From: Novosphingobium lentum NBRC 107847
GTDB lineage: Bacteria; Pseudomonadota; Alphaproteobacteria; Sphingomonadales; Sphingomonadaceae
NCBI RefSeq assembly: GCF_001590965.1
Contig: NZ_BCTW01000001.1
Coordinates: forward strand, 124,001 to 188,000
Direction of reading: 5' to 3'
Length of the DNA: 64,000 bases
Made by a program: the position numbers and the translations under genes. Below the pieces are notes generated by a model. It made no database searches and was not told where the DNA came from. It saw only the letters and a program-made list of their open reading frames with translations. Position 1 is the first letter of the stretch. Each line of letters begins with the position of its first letter. Shown in pieces: positions 26,775 through 35,670 of this stretch.

Positions 26775-28433
26775 ATGGGTTCTGGTAGCGAGTTCGGTAA
26801 GGATCCGGCGCAAGGCAAGCTCACAGCTTCCGGCGCGCCCGCGTCGCACGATGTCGATGTGGCGATCATCGGTGCCGGCCCGGCGGGGCTGACGGCGGGC
26901 TACCTGCTGTCGAAACAAGGCTATTCGGTCGCGATCATCGAGAAAGACCCGGTCTACGTCGGCGGCATCAGCCGCACGGTGGAGCACGAGGGCTATCGCT
27001 TCGACATCGGCGGCCACCGGTTCTTTTCCAAGAGCGCGGCGGTGGTCGACTTGTGGAACGAGATCCTGCCCGACGATTTCATCCAGCGCCCGCGGATGAG
27101 CCGCATCTATTACGAGGGCAAGTTCTACAGCTATCCGCTGCGCGCGTTCGAGGCGCTGTGGAACCTGGGGCTGGTGCGCTCGACGCTGTGCATGGCGAGC
27201 TTCGCCAAAGCCAAGGCGTTTCCCAACCGCAACGTGAAAAGCTTCCAGGACTGGACCGTCAACCAGTTCGGGCAGAAGCTGTTCTCGATCTTCTTCAAGA
27301 CCTACACCGAAAAGGTGTGGGGCATGCCGTGCGACGAGATGAGCGCCGACTGGGCCGCACAGCGCATCAAGGGCCTGTCGCTGGGTGCTGCCGTGCTCGA
27401 TGGCCTGAAGCGCAGCCTCGGGCTCAACAAGCGCCCCAACGACGGCATGCAGACCAAGACCCTGCTCGAAACCTTCCGTTATCCGCGCCTCGGGCCGGGC
27501 ATGATGTGGGACGCCGCGCGCGACTTCGTCGTGGCGAAGGGCAACACCGTCCACATGGGCCACGCGCTGAAACAGCTGGCCAGCGACGGCCATGGCGGCT
27601 GGCGCGTGTCCGCCACCGCCGAAGACGGTGCGGAGCGCGTGATCACCGCACGCCACGCAATCAGTTCCGCACCGATGCGCGAGCTGGCCGCGCGGCTCCA
27701 CCCGCTGCCCGCAACCAGCCTCGAAGCGAGCCGGCTGCGCTATCGCGACTTCCTGACCGTCGCGCTCAAGATCCGCGCCGCCGAAGACCTGTTCCCCGAC
27801 AACTGGATCTACATCCACGACAGCAAGGTGCAGGTCGGCCGCATCCAGAACTTCCGCTCGTGGTCGCCCGAAATGGTGCCCGAGGACGGTGTGGCCTGCG
27901 TCGGGCTGGAATACTTCTGCTTCGAAGGCGACAACCTGTGGGCCTCGAGCGACGACGATCTGATCGCGCTGGCCACCCGGGAAATGGCGATCCTCGGCCT
28001 CGTTTCCGCCGACCAGGTGATCGGCGGCGTGGTCGTGCGCCAGGAAAAGGCCTATCCGGTCTATGACGACGAATATGCCGCCAACGTCGCGGCGATGCGC
28101 ACCGAACTGGAAACGGCGCACCCCACGCTGCACATGGTCGGGCGCAACGGCATGCACCGCTACAACAACCAGGACCACGCGATGATGACCGCGATGCTGA
28201 CTGTCGACAACATCGTCGCCGGCAGCCGCGTCTACGACATCTGGTGCGTCAACGAGGACGCCGAGTACCATGAGGCCGGTGACGAGGGCGCGGAAAAGGT
28301 CCTGCCGGCACGCGGTGCCGCTGCCGACGCCACGCCGCCAGCCCGCCCCGCGATCAGCGCCGACCAGGCCGCCGCGCTCGCTTCGGTGCGCGATGTGCCG
28401 ACCCGCGTCGCCGCCAAATCCCGCGCCGCGTGA
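26775..28433 (+). CDS. FAD-dependent oxidoreductase, UDP-galactopyranose mutase / amine-oxidase-like
   Basis: A 552-residue flavoprotein. The N-terminal dinucleotide motif VAIIGAGPAGLTAG begins at about residue 29 and is followed by YRFDIGGHRFFSKS, typical of UDP-galactopyranose-mutase-like and protoporphyrinogen-oxidase-like enzymes. A C-terminal FAD contact region lies around MVGRNGMHRYNNQDH. The last 60 residues are Ala/Pro rich and likely disordered. The coupled GtrA and GT-C-like genes downstream suggest work on a lipid-linked sugar for the cell surface. True mutase activity is not shown by the sequence. Confidence 0.85.
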   Translation: MGSGSEFGKDPAQGKLTASGAPASHDVDVAIIGAGPAGLTAGYLLSKQGYSVAIIEKDPVYVGGISRTVEHEGYRFDIGGHRFFSKSAAVVDLWNEILPDDFIQRPRMSRIYYEGKFYSYPLRAFEALWNLGLVRSTLCMASFAKAKAFPNRNVKSFQDWTVNQFGQKLFSIFFKTYTEKVWGMPCDEMSADWAAQRIKGLSLGAAVLDGLKRSLGLNKRPNDGMQTKTLLETFRYPRLGPGMMWDAARDFVVAKGNTVHMGHALKQLASDGHGGWRVSATAEDGAERVITARHAISSAPMRELAARLHPLPATSLEASRLRYRDFLTVALKIRAAEDLFPDNWIYIHDSKVQVGRIQNFRSWSPEMVPEDGVACVGLEYFCFEGDNLWASSDDDLIALATREMAILGLVSADQVIGGVVVRQEKAYPVYDDEYAANVAAMRTELETAHPTLHMVGRNGMHRYNNQDHAMMTAMLTVDNIVAGSRVYDIWCVNEDAEYHEAGDEGAEKVLPARGAAADATPPARPAISADQAAALASVRDVPTRVAAKSRAA

Positions 28434-28879
28434 TCGCCGATAACCCGGCCCGGATCGCGCCCGTCATGACCCGGACGCTGGTTCCGCTGCTGCAGAAGCT
28501 GCGGCAGGTGACCCTGCTGCGCTATCTGGTCGCCAGCGTCGGCGCGCTGGCGGTCGATATGGGCAGCTTCCTGGCGTTGCTCAGCGCGCACGTTCCGGCC
28601 ATGGCCGCGTCCGCGGTCGGCTATGCGCTGGGCATCGCCGCGCACTGGGTGCTGTCGAGCCGCAAGGTGTTTGCCGATCTGGTCGCGCCCGAGGGCATCG
28701 AACGCACCCGCCAGAAGGCCATGTTCGTGATGTCCGCCATGATCGGGCTGGCGATCACCACTGCCATCGTCGGCGGTGCCAGCGCGGCGGGCTTCGATCC
28801 GCGCCTGGCCAAGCTGGTGGCGATCACCGCCAGCTTCACCGCCACCTGGCTGCTGCGCAAACGAATCGTGTTCCGGTGA
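28430..28879 (+). CDS. GtrA family membrane protein
   Basis: 149 residues with four hydrophobic helices; the start GTG overlaps the upstream stop (GTGA). LLRYLVASVGALAVDMGSF and AVGYALGIAAHWVLSSRKVF are characteristic of GtrA, which is thought to move polyprenyl-phosphate-linked sugars across the inner membrane for surface glycan decoration. Its own stop overlaps the GTG of the next gene, so it belongs to a three-gene operon. Confidence 0.92.
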   Translation: MIADNPARIAPVMTRTLVPLLQKLRQVTLLRYLVASVGALAVDMGSFLALLSAHVPAMAASAVGYALGIAAHWVLSSRKVFADLVAPEGIERTRQKAMFVMSAMIGLAITTAIVGGASAAGFDPRLAKLVAITASFTATWLLRKRIVFR

Positions 28880-30672
28880 GCCAGGCGGTTATGGCTTCCG
28901 GACCGGCGCCAATGACCGCGCCGCTGATCAAGCGCGTGTTGCTGATCTGGCTGGTCATCTGCGCGTTCCTGATCGCCACGCATTTCCGCTCGATCGCCGG
29001 TTGGCAGTTTCCCGACCAGGACGATGCGCTGCGCCTGCTCGAAGTGCGCGACTTTCTTTCGGGGCAGAACTGGTTCGACGTCCACCAGTACCGCGTCGCG
29101 GCCCCGCAGGGCGTGGCCATGCACTGGTCGCGGCTGGTCGACCTGCCGCTGGCCGGCATGATCGTGCTGCTCAAGCCTTTGCTGGGCACGGCCTTGGCCG
29201 AGGCGGTCACTGTCGTGGCCGTGCCGTTGCTGACGCTGCTGTGCGCGCTGCTGCTGATCGGTCGGCTGGCCGGGCAACTGCTCGATGTGGAGGCGGCGGG
29301 TTTCGCGTGCCTGTTCAGCGGGCTGGCGGCCCCCGCGATCGCCCAGCTCCAGCCGATGCGGATCGATCATCACGGCTGGCAGATCGTGCTGGCGCTGGTC
29401 GCGCTCAACGGGCTGGCGATGCGCGATCCGCGCAAGGGCGGCTGGACAATCGGGCTGGCGATGGCCGCGTCGCTGGCGATCTCGCTTGAGGGCCTGCCAC
29501 TGACGGCGGTGTTCTGCGCGGTCTGTGCGCTGCGTTTCCTGCGCGATCCCGGCGAAGGCTATCATGGTGGGCGCGGCTGGCTGGTCCACACCGTGGGCGC
29601 GCTCGCCGTCGGATCGATCGGCTTCTTCCTGGCGACGCGCGGCACGTTCGATCCGGTCAACCATTGCGACACCGTCTCGCCAGTCCACCTCGCGGTGTTC
29701 GCATGGGGCGCGGCGGGCTGCCTGGGCATCGCCGCGATGGGCCGCCGACGGCTGCCGCTCGTGCTGGCAGCCATGGCGCTCATCGCCACCGGAGCCATCG
29801 CGATCATGTTGTTGTCGGCCCCGCAGTGCGCGGGCGGCGCGTTTGCCGAGCTAGACCCGGTGGTGCGCAAATACTGGTACAACCACGTGCGCGAAGGCAT
29901 GCCGGTGTGGCAGATGCCGCCTGCCGTCGCCGCGGCGATGATCGTGCTGCCGCTCCTTGGATTGATCGGCGCGGCGTACCAGTGGTGGAGCGCCAAGGAT
30001 GGCGAAGCGCGGCTGCTATGGCTCGACATCACGCTGGTGCTGGCCGGATCGGCGGTGATCGCCATGCTGGTGTCGCGCGCGGCGGGCACCGCCTGCCTGC
30101 TCGGCGCCGCGCCTGCCGGGGCACTGGTGCGCGACCTGCTGAACCGGTCGCGGACCGTGCGCCAGCCGCTGCGCCGCATCGCCGCCCTGCTGGGCATCGG
30201 GACGCTGCTGTATCCCTCGCTGCCGGTGCTCGCGTGGACCTTGGCGACCCAGCAGACCGGCATCGGGCACACCGCCGAAATCATGCCCAAGGCCTGCGAT
30301 TATCATGCCGCAGCGGCCGCCTTGAACGCCCTGCCCGCGACCGACATCTTCGCCCCGGTCGACATCGGACCGTACCTGCTGGTCGACACGCACCACCGGG
30401 TCGTCGCCACCGGCCACCATCGCGGATCGGCGGGCATGCACGACGTGATCGTGGCGTTCCTCGGCAGCGATGACCAGGCCCGCGCCATCGTCCACCAGCG
30501 CCACGCCACGCTGGTGATGATCTGCCCGTCGATGGGCGAGCCGATGGTCTATGCTCAGATCGCACCCAACGGATGGATGGCGCATCTGGTCGCGGGTCAC
30601 CCCCCCGCATGGCTCCAGCCGCTACCGATCGCGCCGGAATCCAAGCTCAAGCTGTGGAAGGTGGTGGGCTAG
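28876..30672 (+). CDS. Large polytopic membrane protein, possible GT-C-type glycosyltransferase
   Basis: 598 residues with many hydrophobic helices and a soluble C-terminal region (about 475-598). Just after the first helix is FPDQDDALRLLEVRDFLSG, an acidic first-loop motif like those holding the metal in GT-C enzymes such as STT3/PglB. A second conserved stretch, QPMRIDHHGWQIVLALVALN, recalls the second acidic site of that fold. The GtrA neighbour would supply a polyprenyl-linked sugar. I infer a glycosyltransferase; the acceptor is unknown. The GTG start overlaps the gtrA stop, and its TAG shares the palindrome CTAG with the stop of the convergent oxygenase gene. Confidence 0.7.
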   Translation: MSQAVMASGPAPMTAPLIKRVLLIWLVICAFLIATHFRSIAGWQFPDQDDALRLLEVRDFLSGQNWFDVHQYRVAAPQGVAMHWSRLVDLPLAGMIVLLKPLLGTALAEAVTVVAVPLLTLLCALLLIGRLAGQLLDVEAAGFACLFSGLAAPAIAQLQPMRIDHHGWQIVLALVALNGLAMRDPRKGGWTIGLAMAASLAISLEGLPLTAVFCAVCALRFLRDPGEGYHGGRGWLVHTVGALAVGSIGFFLATRGTFDPVNHCDTVSPVHLAVFAWGAAGCLGIAAMGRRRLPLVLAAMALIATGAIAIMLLSAPQCAGGAFAELDPVVRKYWYNHVREGMPVWQMPPAVAAAMIVLPLLGLIGAAYQWWSAKDGEARLLWLDITLVLAGSAVIAMLVSRAAGTACLLGAAPAGALVRDLLNRSRTVRQPLRRIAALLGIGTLLYPSLPVLAWTLATQQTGIGHTAEIMPKACDYHAAAAALNALPATDIFAPVDIGPYLLVDTHHRVVATGHHRGSAGMHDVIVAFLGSDDQARAIVHQRHATLVMICPSMGEPMVYAQIAPNGWMAHLVAGHPPAWLQPLPIAPESKLKLWKVVG

Positions 30673-32207
30673 GAGCCCTGGCGCGGTCGCGCAATATCGA
30701 ACGCAACGGTCAACCGCTCACCGGCTTCGAACGGCCGGGTACCGTGCCACATCGTCGAGGGGAACAGCACAAGCTGTCCGACCTTCGGCTCTACCAGCCG
30801 GAATCCCTCGAGATCGGGTAGCAGCGCACGGTTCTCTCCGAATGCCAACCAGCCCGCGTTTCGGCGCGCGCCATGGGCCGCTCCGATGCCTTGGGCTCCT
30901 TGCGGCAACGCCACATAAAGTGCCGAACTGAGCCAGCCCTGCTGATGCATGTGGTCGATGTGGAAGCCGGCACCGCTCAGCCGGACCGACCAAGCGCCCG
31001 CAATGCGCAGCGGCTCGCGCCGGACATGCAAGGTTGGATGCCCCGGAACGGGCGGAGGCAATTGCGCAACATGGCCCGCCACCGCGTCGAGCAGGACCGC
31101 GCGCAAGCGCCGCAGTTCGGGCTCAGCCCGGGCGAGCAGGTTGCCGTCGGTCTGCGTCCCGCCGCGCACCGATTGGTCGAGCGGCCGCGATACGCCTTGG
31201 TGCAAGTGCCGCAGCAGGTCCGCCAGGCCGGCAAGATCACCCATCGCGCTGCCGATGTCGTAGACTCCGATCAGCCGCTCGTCGCCTTCGAGCCATTTCC
31301 ACCGGGGATCGCCGGTTATGCGCCACAGCAGCGCGCGGTACGGCCACAGGCCGAGATCCTGATCCTCGCCGAACCTGCGCCCGGCAAGCGTGAGCGCCTC
31401 CTCGAACCGTCCGAGACGGATCAGGTTGCGCAACGGCGCCACCACCTCGGCCGCCGTCGCAGGATCAGGCAGCCCGGCAAACAGGCGCTGGGCAGTTGCC
31501 GGATCGCCAATCTCGCTGGTGCACATCGCCTCGATCCGCGCCAGTTCGGCCGTATGTCCCAGCCTGGAACGGGCTGCTTCGACGATCGCAAGCGCGCTGC
31601 GGTACTGGTCCGCTTCCAGCGCCAGCCGAATCAGCGTGCGCCACAACGCCGGATCCTGTGGATGCCTTACCAGCGCGGCACGCACCGACCGGTCGACCGC
31701 GCGCCCCGCCATCGCTGCAATGCGCGCGAACGCGTGGTGCCCCTCGATCCATCCGGGATTGGCTGCCAGCACGTCCGCCAGCCCGGCACAGGCCGCGTCC
31801 CCGTCACCCTCAGCCAGCCTCGCCGCCGCCTGGCCGAGCAATACCGGGGCATCGGCCGGCGCAAGCTCGCGCGCCTTTTCGAACAGCGCGCTCGCCGGCC
31901 AGCCGGCTTCCAGCGCGGTCCGCGCGAGGCTGTGCGCCACCAACGGGTCGCGTGGCGCGAGGGCTGCGGCGCGCGCAAACGCAGCATGGCTTGCCGCACT
32001 GTCCTGCAGTCCACGGTGCGCCAGCCCAAGCAGCTGCCAGAAGCGCATGTCTCCAGCGCGCGCACCCTGAACTTCCGGAGCAATGTGCGCAGCGACATCC
32101 CCGAACATCCCCTGGTCCAAGGCATCAAGCGCCGCGCCGTAGAGCGCGTCGGCGCTCACCGCTGCCGTCGACCGTAGCGTTTGCCGGTGTTGTTCGCGCG
32201 AAGCCAT
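30669..32207 (-). CDS. TPR-fused putative 2OG-Fe(II) oxygenase
   Basis: 512 residues. The first roughly 300 are tetratricopeptide-like helical repeats (for example LGLAHRGLQDSAASHAAFARAAALAP). The C-terminal domain is a double-stranded beta-helix oxygenase: H416, H419 and H421 in FHIDHMHQQGWLSSALYV, H488 in STMWHGTRPF, and R498 as likely 2-oxoglutarate anchor in GERLTVAFDI. This matches the putative 2OG-Fe(II) oxygenase family found fused to TPRs. It should hydroxylate an unknown, perhaps protein, substrate. It is divergent from the TPR-sulfotransferase gene, with a 21-bp duplication in the gap. Confidence 0.85.
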   Translation of the reverse strand: MASREQHRQTLRSTAAVSADALYGAALDALDQGMFGDVAAHIAPEVQGARAGDMRFWQLLGLAHRGLQDSAASHAAFARAAALAPRDPLVAHSLARTALEAGWPASALFEKARELAPADAPVLLGQAAARLAEGDGDAACAGLADVLAANPGWIEGHHAFARIAAMAGRAVDRSVRAALVRHPQDPALWRTLIRLALEADQYRSALAIVEAARSRLGHTAELARIEAMCTSEIGDPATAQRLFAGLPDPATAAEVVAPLRNLIRLGRFEEALTLAGRRFGEDQDLGLWPYRALLWRITGDPRWKWLEGDERLIGVYDIGSAMGDLAGLADLLRHLHQGVSRPLDQSVRGGTQTDGNLLARAEPELRRLRAVLLDAVAGHVAQLPPPVPGHPTLHVRREPLRIAGAWSVRLSGAGFHIDHMHQQGWLSSALYVALPQGAQGIGAAHGARRNAGWLAFGENRALLPDLEGFRLVEPKVGQLVLFPSTMWHGTRPFEAGERLTVAFDIARPRQGS

Positions 32208-32264
32208 CCCAAGGGGCTAGCCGCGCCCGCGCGTGTTGTCGAACCTGCGATTGCGGTGCGCGAA

Positions 32265-32306
32265 GCTGCGAGGGGCTGGCAAACCGCTGCGAGGGGCTGG
32301 CAAACC
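32265..32306. repeat. Perfect 21-bp tandem duplication between divergent genes
   Basis: A 21-base unit beginning GCTGCGAGGGGCTGG and ending CAAACC occurs twice without mismatch (32265-32285 and 32286-32306), followed by a decayed third copy. It fills much of the 124-bp gap between the oxygenase and sulfotransferase starts, 26 bp before the latter. It could be a doubled operator or a replication-slippage product. Confidence 0.8.
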
Positions 32307-32331
32307 GCGCTGCGCGGGCTATGGCTGCGAT

Positions 32332-33951
32332 ATGACCGACGTACTCGCAAGGATCGATCGCGCTCTTGATGCGGACGATACCGCCGCCGCTGCTGCCCTG
32401 GCCGAAGCCGCTCTTGCAGCGGGCCGAACGGATCCGATCCTCTACAACCTTGTCGCGTGGCGGCGCGAGGAGGATGGACAGTTCGAGGAAGCCGAGCGCC
32501 TGCTGCGCGATGCGGTCAGGCTTGCGCCTGCCGACCCGACGATTCACCTCGCGCTCGGCATCGTGCTGCGCAAGCAGGGACAGCTGAAGGCGGCGGTCCA
32601 GGCGTTCGAGCGCGCCATCGCGATCGACCAGACCTATGGCGCTGCCTGGTTCGAGCGCGGATCGACGTTCGAGAAAGGCGGCGCGAGTGCCGACGCGGCG
32701 GACGATTACTTGCGCGCGCTGCAGTATGAACCGAACAATGCCGCAGCGCACGCTTCACTCGCGGCGATCATGGCGCGGCGCGGCGACCTGGCCGAAGCGC
32801 GCCAGCGGGCGGGCCATGCACTCAAGCTCGATCCCGGCAACATCACCGCACGCAACGCATTGGCGCAACTGGCGATCGAGGAACGGGATTTCACCGGCGC
32901 GATCGCGCTGCTCGAGCCGATCGTCGGCACCGAGGATGACCAGCGCGAGTTACTGATCAACACGCGCACGCTGCTGGGGGATGCTTACGAAGGCGCAGGT
33001 CGCCACGACGATGCCTATCGCTGCTACTTGCGCGCGCAGACGCTGTTTCACGCCATCCACAGCGCGCGCGAGGGCGAGGATGCCCGCGATCCGATCGCCT
33101 TTGTCGAGGGCGTTGCCGAATCGCTGCACAGAGCGGATCCGAAGGCGTGGGCGACAAGCATCGCAACGGCATCGGCCGTGGAAGCGGGGCCGGCTGCTGC
33201 TCATGTATTTCTTACCGGCTATCCCCGATCTGGCACCACGCTCGTCGAGAACATTCTCGCCACGCTGCCGGCAACTGTCGCGATCGAGGAGCGGCCCACG
33301 TTGTCAGAAGTCGATCGCCGCTTCCTGTCCGATACCGATGGCCTGCAAAAGCTGGCGAGCCTGCCCGAAGCCGAGCTGGACGCGTTGCGCGCCGACTACT
33401 GGCGAAGGGCGAACCTGGCGGCGGGTACAGAGCTGGCGGGCAAGATGCTGGTCGACATGGACCCGTTCAAGGGCGTGCGCCTGCCGGTGATCGCAAGGCT
33501 GTTCCCCCACGCCAAGGTCATCGTCATGCGTCGCGATCCGCGTGACGTGGTGTGGAGCTGCTTCCACACCAACTTTGCGTATAACGCCGGTACGATGGCG
33601 TTCTCCTCGCTCGAAAGCACCGCCCGGCACTATGCCGCGACGTGGGGTGTGATCGAAACATCGCTTGAAACGCTGGCGATCAAGCATTTCAACCTGTCCT
33701 ATTCAGCCCTCGTTCGCGATTTCGACGCCACCACACAGGCGCTGTGCGCCTATCTTGGGGCAGAGTGGAGCGAGGACTTGCGCCGGTTTGATCGCACGGC
33801 CCAGCGGCGCGGCGTTTCCACCGCGAGCGCGACGCAAGTCCGGCGCGGACTTTACGATGGATCGGGCGGGTGGCACCGGTACGAAAAGCAGCTTGCGACG
33901 GTGGAGCCTATCCTTGCGCCGTGGATCGAGCGCTTCGAGATCGGCACCTGA
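32332..33951 (+). CDS. TPR-fused sulfotransferase
   Basis: 539 residues from ATG 32332. Residues 1-240 are TPR units (ILYNLVAWRREEDGQFEEAERLLRDAV and similar). The sulfotransferase domain has the 5'-phosphosulfate loop GYPRSGTT (296-303) and the 3'-phosphate motif RRDPRDVVWS (400-409), both intact, so it should use PAPS. The TPR part suggests a protein or peptide acceptor. Sulfotransferases with this architecture recur beside TonB receptors in sphingomonads, to my knowledge without a defined substrate. An in-frame extension upstream runs through the 21-bp duplication and is unlikely to be coding. Confidence 0.88.
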   Translation: MTDVLARIDRALDADDTAAAAALAEAALAAGRTDPILYNLVAWRREEDGQFEEAERLLRDAVRLAPADPTIHLALGIVLRKQGQLKAAVQAFERAIAIDQTYGAAWFERGSTFEKGGASADAADDYLRALQYEPNNAAAHASLAAIMARRGDLAEARQRAGHALKLDPGNITARNALAQLAIEERDFTGAIALLEPIVGTEDDQRELLINTRTLLGDAYEGAGRHDDAYRCYLRAQTLFHAIHSAREGEDARDPIAFVEGVAESLHRADPKAWATSIATASAVEAGPAAAHVFLTGYPRSGTTLVENILATLPATVAIEERPTLSEVDRRFLSDTDGLQKLASLPEAELDALRADYWRRANLAAGTELAGKMLVDMDPFKGVRLPVIARLFPHAKVIVMRRDPRDVVWSCFHTNFAYNAGTMAFSSLESTARHYAATWGVIETSLETLAIKHFNLSYSALVRDFDATTQALCAYLGAEWSEDLRRFDRTAQRRGVSTASATQVRRGLYDGSGGWHRYEKQLATVEPILAPWIERFEIGT

Positions 33952-33980
33952 GCGCAGGTTTGCCCTAGGGCGCGGAAAAT

Positions 33981-34274
33981 TTAGCCCCCGCTCAAACCCG
34001 AACGGGCAGTTTCGCGGCGTTCCATGTCCATGCCCTGGCGCAGGCCGTTCTCACGCCATTCGGCCACGGTCATGCAGATCTGCTTCTTGTGCACGCGTGA
34101 GCCGATCTCGTCGTCGGAACGGCACACGATGCGGTCGGACGCCTTGACGGGTTTTGCTGCCGGAGCGGCAGGCGCGGACGCGGCAACAGGCGCCACCGGT
34201 GCAGGATCTGCAGCAAGAGCAGGGGCAGCAGAAAGCAAAACAGCGGCCAGCGCCACCGACATCATAGACTTCAT
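33981..34274 (-). CDS. Small exported protein of unknown function
   Basis: 97 residues from ATG 34274. A signal peptide (MKSMMSVALAAVLLSAAPALA) is followed by an Ala/Pro linker and a conserved-looking C-terminal core, ASDRIVCRSDDEIGSRVHKKQICMTVAEWRE, with two cysteines that could form a disulfide in the periplasm. I have seen this short core in many sphingomonad proteins but know no function. It lies between the sulfotransferase and the hydroxylase genes. Confidence 0.75.
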   Translation of the reverse strand: MKSMMSVALAAVLLSAAPALAADPAPVAPVAASAPAAPAAKPVKASDRIVCRSDDEIGSRVHKKQICMTVAEWRENGLRQGMDMERRETARSGLSGG

Positions 34275-34376
34275 GTAGACACTTTCCGTTGCGGACGACG
34301 GCATGGTGCGGTCGTTTATAGTTTCAATTGTAGCACAGTTTGCATCGGTTTCCAGCCTCTTGCGCATCCACAACGC

Positions 34377-35516
34377 CTATAAAGCGCCCAGTCGCCCGGG
34401 GGCCCCCTGCGCAGCGACCAGCGCACGAACGATCGCCTTGTCCTGCTCGTCGAGTTCGGGGCGCCACAAGTCGCCGATCAGCACGACACGCAGCGCGCCG
34501 CTCTCGTTCCATGCCGCGTGCTCGATGGTATCGTCGAAGATCCATGGTTGACCTTCCACCCAGGCGCGCGAATCGGCGCCGACCCTGAAGGCGCATCCGG
34601 GCGGAACGATCAGCGGCAGGTGCAGCACGCTGCGAAAATTGGCGACGCCATGGTGCGGGGGAATTCGGGTCTGCGGCGCCAGCAGCGAGAACATCAGGTT
34701 GGGCGCAAGCCCGGCGATATCCGGCTGATGGTCCCCGGAAAACGCGCGGATCGTCTCGGGGCAGGCTGCGGCATTGACCGGATCGACCTCGCCATAGCGG
34801 ACGAGATGCAGCGCATTCCAACTGGCGGAGCGGTTCAGCGGCTTCCACTGCCCCATCGGCTGGCCCGGCGCAAAATCGACGTACGGGGCCTGCCGGTCTC
34901 CATGCGCGGCGAGCAGCGCCTCGAATTCGGCGCGGATCGCGGGGAAGGCGGCGCGCATGCGGTCTGCCAGCGCTGGATAGGCCCCGTCGAAGAATTCCTG
35001 ATCGGCAAGGCCAGGATAGCGATAGTGGGTGGGTTGTTGATGGAAGACCGCGCGACGGTCGAGCACGTTGTCGGCAAAACGGTGCGCCCGCGCCCGGTGC
35101 ATCGCATCCATTGCGGGAAGCGCGCGCAAGTCGGCATCGATCGCGGCGCGCACCTGGCCCAGAAAGCGTCGGGCATGATCGAGCCGCGCGGCGACAGGCC
35201 GCGGAAGCGAGGCCGCATCGGGCGCGTGGAACAGCGCGGCGCGATAGATTTCCGCCGCGCGGGGTGCATCGCCAAGTTGTTCGAGCAGGCTGGCCTTGAG
35301 CAACAGCGCGACGAAATCGATCTGCAGGTCGAGCGCGCGGTTCACCGTGTCGAGCGCGGCGGCAAGATCGCCGGTGCGGCGTTGGACGGCCGCCAGTTTC
35401 ATGGACGTGGCAAAATCGCTGCCTTGGGCGGCGAGCGCCTCGAGCAAGGCGCGCGCGCCTGCGATGTCGCCTTTGGCCAGTGCGGCATCGGCGGAGCGTT
35501 GCAGCGCGTCGTCCAT
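34377..35516 (-). CDS. TPR-fused aspartyl/asparaginyl beta-hydroxylase-type oxygenase
   Basis: 379 residues. Residues 1-125 are TPR-like; the C-terminal domain matches the Asp/Asn beta-hydroxylase family. Iron ligands are probably H288 in RIPPHHGVANFR and H333 in FDDTIEHAAWN, and R343 in RVVLIGDLWRP is the likely 2-oxoglutarate anchor. It should hydroxylate Asp or Asn side chains, or a small molecule, in the cytoplasm. It lies about 155 bp beyond the 3' end of the TonB receptor gene, on the same strand but behind a terminator. It is the second Fe(II)/2OG enzyme in this locus. Confidence 0.88.
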   Translation of the reverse strand: MDDALQRSADAALAKGDIAGARALLEALAAQGSDFATSMKLAAVQRRTGDLAAALDTVNRALDLQIDFVALLLKASLLEQLGDAPRAAEIYRAALFHAPDAASLPRPVAARLDHARRFLGQVRAAIDADLRALPAMDAMHRARAHRFADNVLDRRAVFHQQPTHYRYPGLADQEFFDGAYPALADRMRAAFPAIRAEFEALLAAHGDRQAPYVDFAPGQPMGQWKPLNRSASWNALHLVRYGEVDPVNAAACPETIRAFSGDHQPDIAGLAPNLMFSLLAPQTRIPPHHGVANFRSVLHLPLIVPPGCAFRVGADSRAWVEGQPWIFDDTIEHAAWNESGALRVVLIGDLWRPELDEQDKAIVRALVAAQGAPGRLGAL

Positions 35517-35597
35517 TGGCCCCCGTGTGCCGCAGGCTGTGCGGCTCCCTGTAAAGAACCGATCCTAAAACCGGACCATGCAAAAAAGAAGAGGGCG

Positions 35598-35636
35598 AAA
35601 AAAGAAGGGGCGACGCGTCTTGCGACACGCCGCCCC
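35598..35636 (-). terminator. Strong rho-independent terminator after the TonB receptor gene
   Basis: Read on the minus strand, a 13-bp stem (GGGGCGGCGTGTC paired with GACGCGTCGCCCC, two G-U pairs) closes a GCAA tetraloop and runs into TTCTTTTTT. It ends the receptor transcript 34 bp after its stop and separates it from the hydroxylase gene. Confidence 0.92.
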
Positions 35637-35670
35637 AGATTGGGACCGCTTTCGCGGCCAGTACCGAACC

